20,145 nucleotides of DNA from IMG/VR virus record IMGVR_UViG_3300042375_000086, positions 1 through 20,145 of that record; one strand, given 5' to 3'. Shown piece by piece: positions 18,227 through 20,145 of the stretch. The DNA comes from a virus. Within the stretch, counting starts at the first letter, position 1, and each line of letters opens with the position of its first letter. Both the position numbers and the translations under genes were made by a program. Under the pieces are notes generated by a model, which searched no databases, had not been told where the DNA came from, and worked only from the letters and a program-made list of their open reading frames with translations.

Positions 18227-19138
18227 TTAACCAAAGAATGAGCCAAGGTCTTGATTACCATAATAACTACCAGTTCCAAATCCACCACCGCCACCAATTT
18301 GGCTCATAGCAGAAGGAGGCGTAGCACCAAATGGGTTTAACCAACTTAGGTTAGGAGAACCTAGATTCTTGTAAATACCAGCACCAGTAGCAGCAGTACC
18401 TAACAATTTTTGAAGCGTAGAAGTATCAGCAGCACCACTTGCAGTAGATGTTCCTACTCGTCCTAATGGATTGCCATATACCAACGACATATAGTTTTGC
18501 AAGTTCTGCTGTGGCTGGTTCTGCAAGAAGTTAAAACGCTGAACGTCAGCACCTAACTGTTGACCTTGGTAACCTTCACGCAACTGACCAGCATTTAACA
18601 ACTGCTGAATATCTTGGTAATCGGTAGCTGCCATCTGAGGGGCTAAACCAGTAGCTTGTTGCTGACGCTGACGCTCTGCCTCGTAGTTCTGGTAAGCAAG
18701 TTGACCTGCTGTGTTAGTCAGGGCTTGTGCATACTGCCCCGTAGCACGATTCTGTAGGTTACCCATAGCACCAGAGCCATAACGCCCTGCTAGGCTTGCT
18801 TTAGAGCCAATGTCGCCTAGTGTCTGTTGGAACTGAGTCTGTGCAGCTTGGGCAGCAGGAGCAAATGCACCCTGAAAGAAAGGGTTTCCACCCAAATAAG
18901 CACCGCCAATAGTTCCTTGCAATTGTTGCTGTGCAGCACCAGTTAAAGGATTACCAGCTAAAGCACGAGTCTCCAGAGCCTGAAGACCTGCTTGTGTAGT
19001 CTGAGAGGGGGCTACAAAGGTTTCGCCTGTGTAGTATTGTGGGCCACCGCCCTGATAAAGTTGCTGAGCCTGTCCCAGACCATACGTTAAATATGGTGCA
19101 ATTGTTGGGTCAACTGTGGATGTGGTAGTGGTAGCCAT
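18227..19138 (-). CDS. Gln/Ala/Gly-rich virion protein
   Basis: This 303-residue protein has a repetitive composition: Tyr/Gln/Gly N-terminus (DPTIAPYLTYGLGQAQQLYQ), Gln/Ala-rich helices (FAPAAQAAQTQFQQTLGDIG, NYEAERQRQQQATGLAP, FNFLQNQPQQNLQNYM) and a glycine-rich end (GGGGGFGTGSYYGNQDLGSF). I recognise the layout 'TTTSTVDPxIAPYLTYGLxQAQxLY' as a common structural or injected protein in aquatic phages, function unknown. AGGAG lies 7 nt before the ATG, and the gene has its own candidate promoter in the 70-bp gap upstream. Confidence 0.75.
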   Translation of the reverse strand: MATTTTSTVDPTIAPYLTYGLGQAQQLYQGGGPQYYTGETFVAPSQTTQAGLQALETRALAGNPLTGAAQQQLQGTIGGAYLGGNPFFQGAFAPAAQAAQTQFQQTLGDIGSKASLAGRYGSGAMGNLQNRATGQYAQALTNTAGQLAYQNYEAERQRQQQATGLAPQMAATDYQDIQQLLNAGQLREGYQGQQLGADVQRFNFLQNQPQQNLQNYMSLVYGNPLGRVGTSTASGAADTSTLQKLLGTAATGAGIYKNLGSPNLSWLNPFGATPPSAMSQIGGGGGFGTGSYYGNQDLGSFFG

Positions 19139-19159
19139 CTTTTACTCCTAAAAGTTCGG

Positions 19160-19185
19160 ATTCCGAGATGGGTCATCCACGGAAT
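19160..19185 (-). other. Inverted repeat at the leader of the virion operon
   Basis: ATTCCG TGG and CCA (TCT) CGGAAT form a 9-bp interrupted stem around ATGAC. It falls at the predicted start of the 19188-19216 promoter, so it is either an RNA hairpin near the 5' end or an operator-like palindrome over the start site. Confidence 0.5.
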
Positions 19186-19187
19186 AG

Positions 19188-19216
19188 ATTATACATAAAT
19201 TATTAAAATCAACCAA
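19188..19216 (-). promoter_or_regulatory. Candidate sigma70 promoter for virion genes
   Basis: On the minus strand TTGGTT (19216-19211) is 17 bp upstream of a perfect TATAAT (19193-19188). It lies in the only non-coding gap of the right-end structural genes, about 50 bp before the ATG at 19138. The -35 overlaps the stop region of the fibre-like gene. Confidence 0.65.
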
Positions 19217-19991
19217 TAATTGCATAGCGATACTTCTTATTAGCCGTTGAATTTGCAAAGTGGGTTATCGTAGCCGTACCCTGTCCTTGGGAACTTGCGT
19301 AGATGTTTGTTGATGCAGCGAGTGACACCAAGTTAACAGTCGCTATGACTGAAGGCGTAGCTGGTCTTGTTGGGCTTGTTCCAGCAGCATAATGCTCGAT
19401 TACAACACCAGTATCTGACGCTCTCCACATTAACTGAACATAGTCATTAGCCGCCAACTCTACAAAGAAGTTCATTGCCCCAATTAAGTGATATGGGTCA
19501 CCAGATGATTTTCTCTGCGCTAAACCAAACCTACTGTTGGAGGCAGTTATATCTGTTCCATTCTTTCTAAACCAAATATCTGCATCTTGTGAGTCATTAG
19601 TAGTATTTTTTAACTGAATACTAAACTGTATGTTATACAACCCTGCCACTTTTACATTTAACCTAGAACTGTTTGATAAAGTAACCCCATTAGAGTAATC
19701 GGTTGTATCAAAGGTAATAGGGTAGGCAGTCGTTGTATTAGCTACAGTCTGGTCTGTTCCGTCTTGAAAAGCCCCATAAGGTGAGTAATCAGTAAAAGCA
19801 GCAGCAGAGGCAGGGACAAATAAGATAACGCTGTCTGGGCCAATCCTTCTGTCTGTCAAAGTGGTAGTAACAGCACCACCAGTTGCCAGAGTCAAAGTCC
19901 CTGTGTTGTTAGTCTTTCCGTCCATGATTCCACGGACAACCTCTGCAACTTCACGCTCATTGCCACCAAAGGGAGGAAGGCTTCTAAACAT
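19209..19991 (-). CDS. Beta-rich fibre-like structural protein
   Basis: This 260-residue, Thr/Ser/Asn-rich, beta-strand protein begins MFRSLPPFGGNEREVAEVVR and GIMDGKTNNTGTLTLATGGA, then VTTTLTDRRIGPDSVILFVP, a recurring phage module ('GKTNNTGTxTLxxxxxxTxxxDxRxGxxSVIxF'). The rest (ITFDTTDYSNGVTLSNSSRL, VKVAGLYNIQFSIQLKNTT, NDYVQLMWRASDTGVVIEHY) resembles a C1q/TNF-like or carbohydrate-binding jelly roll as in head or tail fibres. It is likely a surface decoration or host-contact protein. Its ATG at 19989-19991 shares bases with the upstream stop (TAATG). Which capsid or tail site it occupies is not shown. Confidence 0.75.
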   Translation of the reverse strand: MFRSLPPFGGNEREVAEVVRGIMDGKTNNTGTLTLATGGAVTTTLTDRRIGPDSVILFVPASAAAFTDYSPYGAFQDGTDQTVANTTTAYPITFDTTDYSNGVTLSNSSRLNVKVAGLYNIQFSIQLKNTTNDSQDADIWFRKNGTDITASNSRFGLAQRKSSGDPYHLIGAMNFFVELAANDYVQLMWRASDTGVVIEHYAAGTSPTRPATPSVIATVNLVSLAASTNIYASSQGQGTATITHFANSTANKKYRYAIIG

Positions 19992-20145
19992 TATCGTGCG
20001 CCTCCACCAACGATATCTACATCAATACCTACTGCTGTTTTCCAATTAGCACCCGTAGGAACTAACTGAAAACGATGGTATCTACCCCTAGAACGTAAGG
20101 GTACTCTGTTCTCTGTTGTGGCAGCTAGTGCAGTTGAATAGGTCA
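19991..20145 (-). CDS. C-terminus of a virion structural protein, cut by window edge
   Basis: The last 50 codons of a gene that enters from beyond the right edge. The visible end reads TYSTALAATTENRVPLRSRG, then RYHRFQLVPTGANWKTAVGI and DVDIVGGGAR before TAA 19991-19993. 'RSRGRYHRFxLxPTGxxWxTAxGIDVDIVxxGxR' resembles the C-terminal strand block of phage tail or stabilisation proteins seen upstream of fibre genes. Its full identity cannot be decided from the piece. Confidence 0.72.
   Translation of the reverse strand, partial: TYSTALAATTENRVPLRSRGRYHRFQLVPTGANWKTAVGIDVDIVGGGAR

Noticed and set aside
1-20145. CRISPR arrays, tRNA genes, IS elements, attachment sites
   Set aside because: No regularly spaced repeats, cloverleaf patterns, transposase motifs or integrase were seen on either strand by eye.

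Overview
This window reads as part of a tailed dsDNA bacteriophage genome (Caudoviricetes), with no host chromosomal genes. It holds a large and a small terminase subunit, tail-fibre and internal-virion-type proteins, a lysozyme/holin lysis region, a replisome-organiser protein, an ERF recombinase and a Cro-like repressor. Genes are packed tightly, mostly with ATGA, GTGA or TAATG junctions. The moderately AT-rich composition and the protein styles fit an uncultured aquatic phage of a proteobacterium, perhaps a freshwater betaproteobacterium; that host guess is inference only. No integrase, CI-type repressor, DNA polymerase, tRNA, CRISPR array or insertion sequence was seen.

Layout. Positions 1-4231 (all leftward) hold terL (cut by the left edge), a terS candidate, a 712-aa polyvalent-type protein, two small conserved or basic proteins and a cysteine-rich protein. 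A strong intrinsic terminator (4265-4291), overlapped by a candidate promoter, separates this block from a leftward accessory block (4328-5559) with a Ref-like HNH nuclease and small unknown genes, one of them a 38-aa membrane peptide. From 8030 to 5656 runs the leftward regulation/replication block: Cro-like protein, winged-helix protein, replisome organiser, small proteins and a VRR-NUC-type nuclease.

Positions 8031-8199 are the divergent control region, with two extended -10 promoters facing outward and a pair of 19-bp repeats between them. A 19-bp core of the rightward promoter recurs exactly at 5605-5623 on the minus strand, so three promoters appear to share one control element. The rightward block 8200-10411 is a recombination/nucleotide operon: membrane peptide, two small conserved proteins, ERF annealing protein, SSB-like protein, PD-(D/E)XK nuclease, MazG-like protein and one unknown.

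Positions 10413-13983 (leftward) hold a two-TM peptide, a metallophosphoesterase, an HExxH metalloprotease, a GH24 lysozyme, a 3-TM holin-like protein and several small membrane proteins, two of which overlap in different frames. Positions 13989-20145 (leftward) encode a glycine-rich tail fibre, three large probable internal or ejected virion proteins, a beta-rich fibre-like protein and the C-terminus of another virion protein.

A plausible programme is that the divergent promoters fire first: the rightward operon makes recombination proteins and the leftward one makes the Cro-like regulator and replication protein. Cro would then act on the shared element, and the two outer leftward blocks build, package and release virions. 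Functions rest on motifs and recognised sequence style read by eye; no database search was run.
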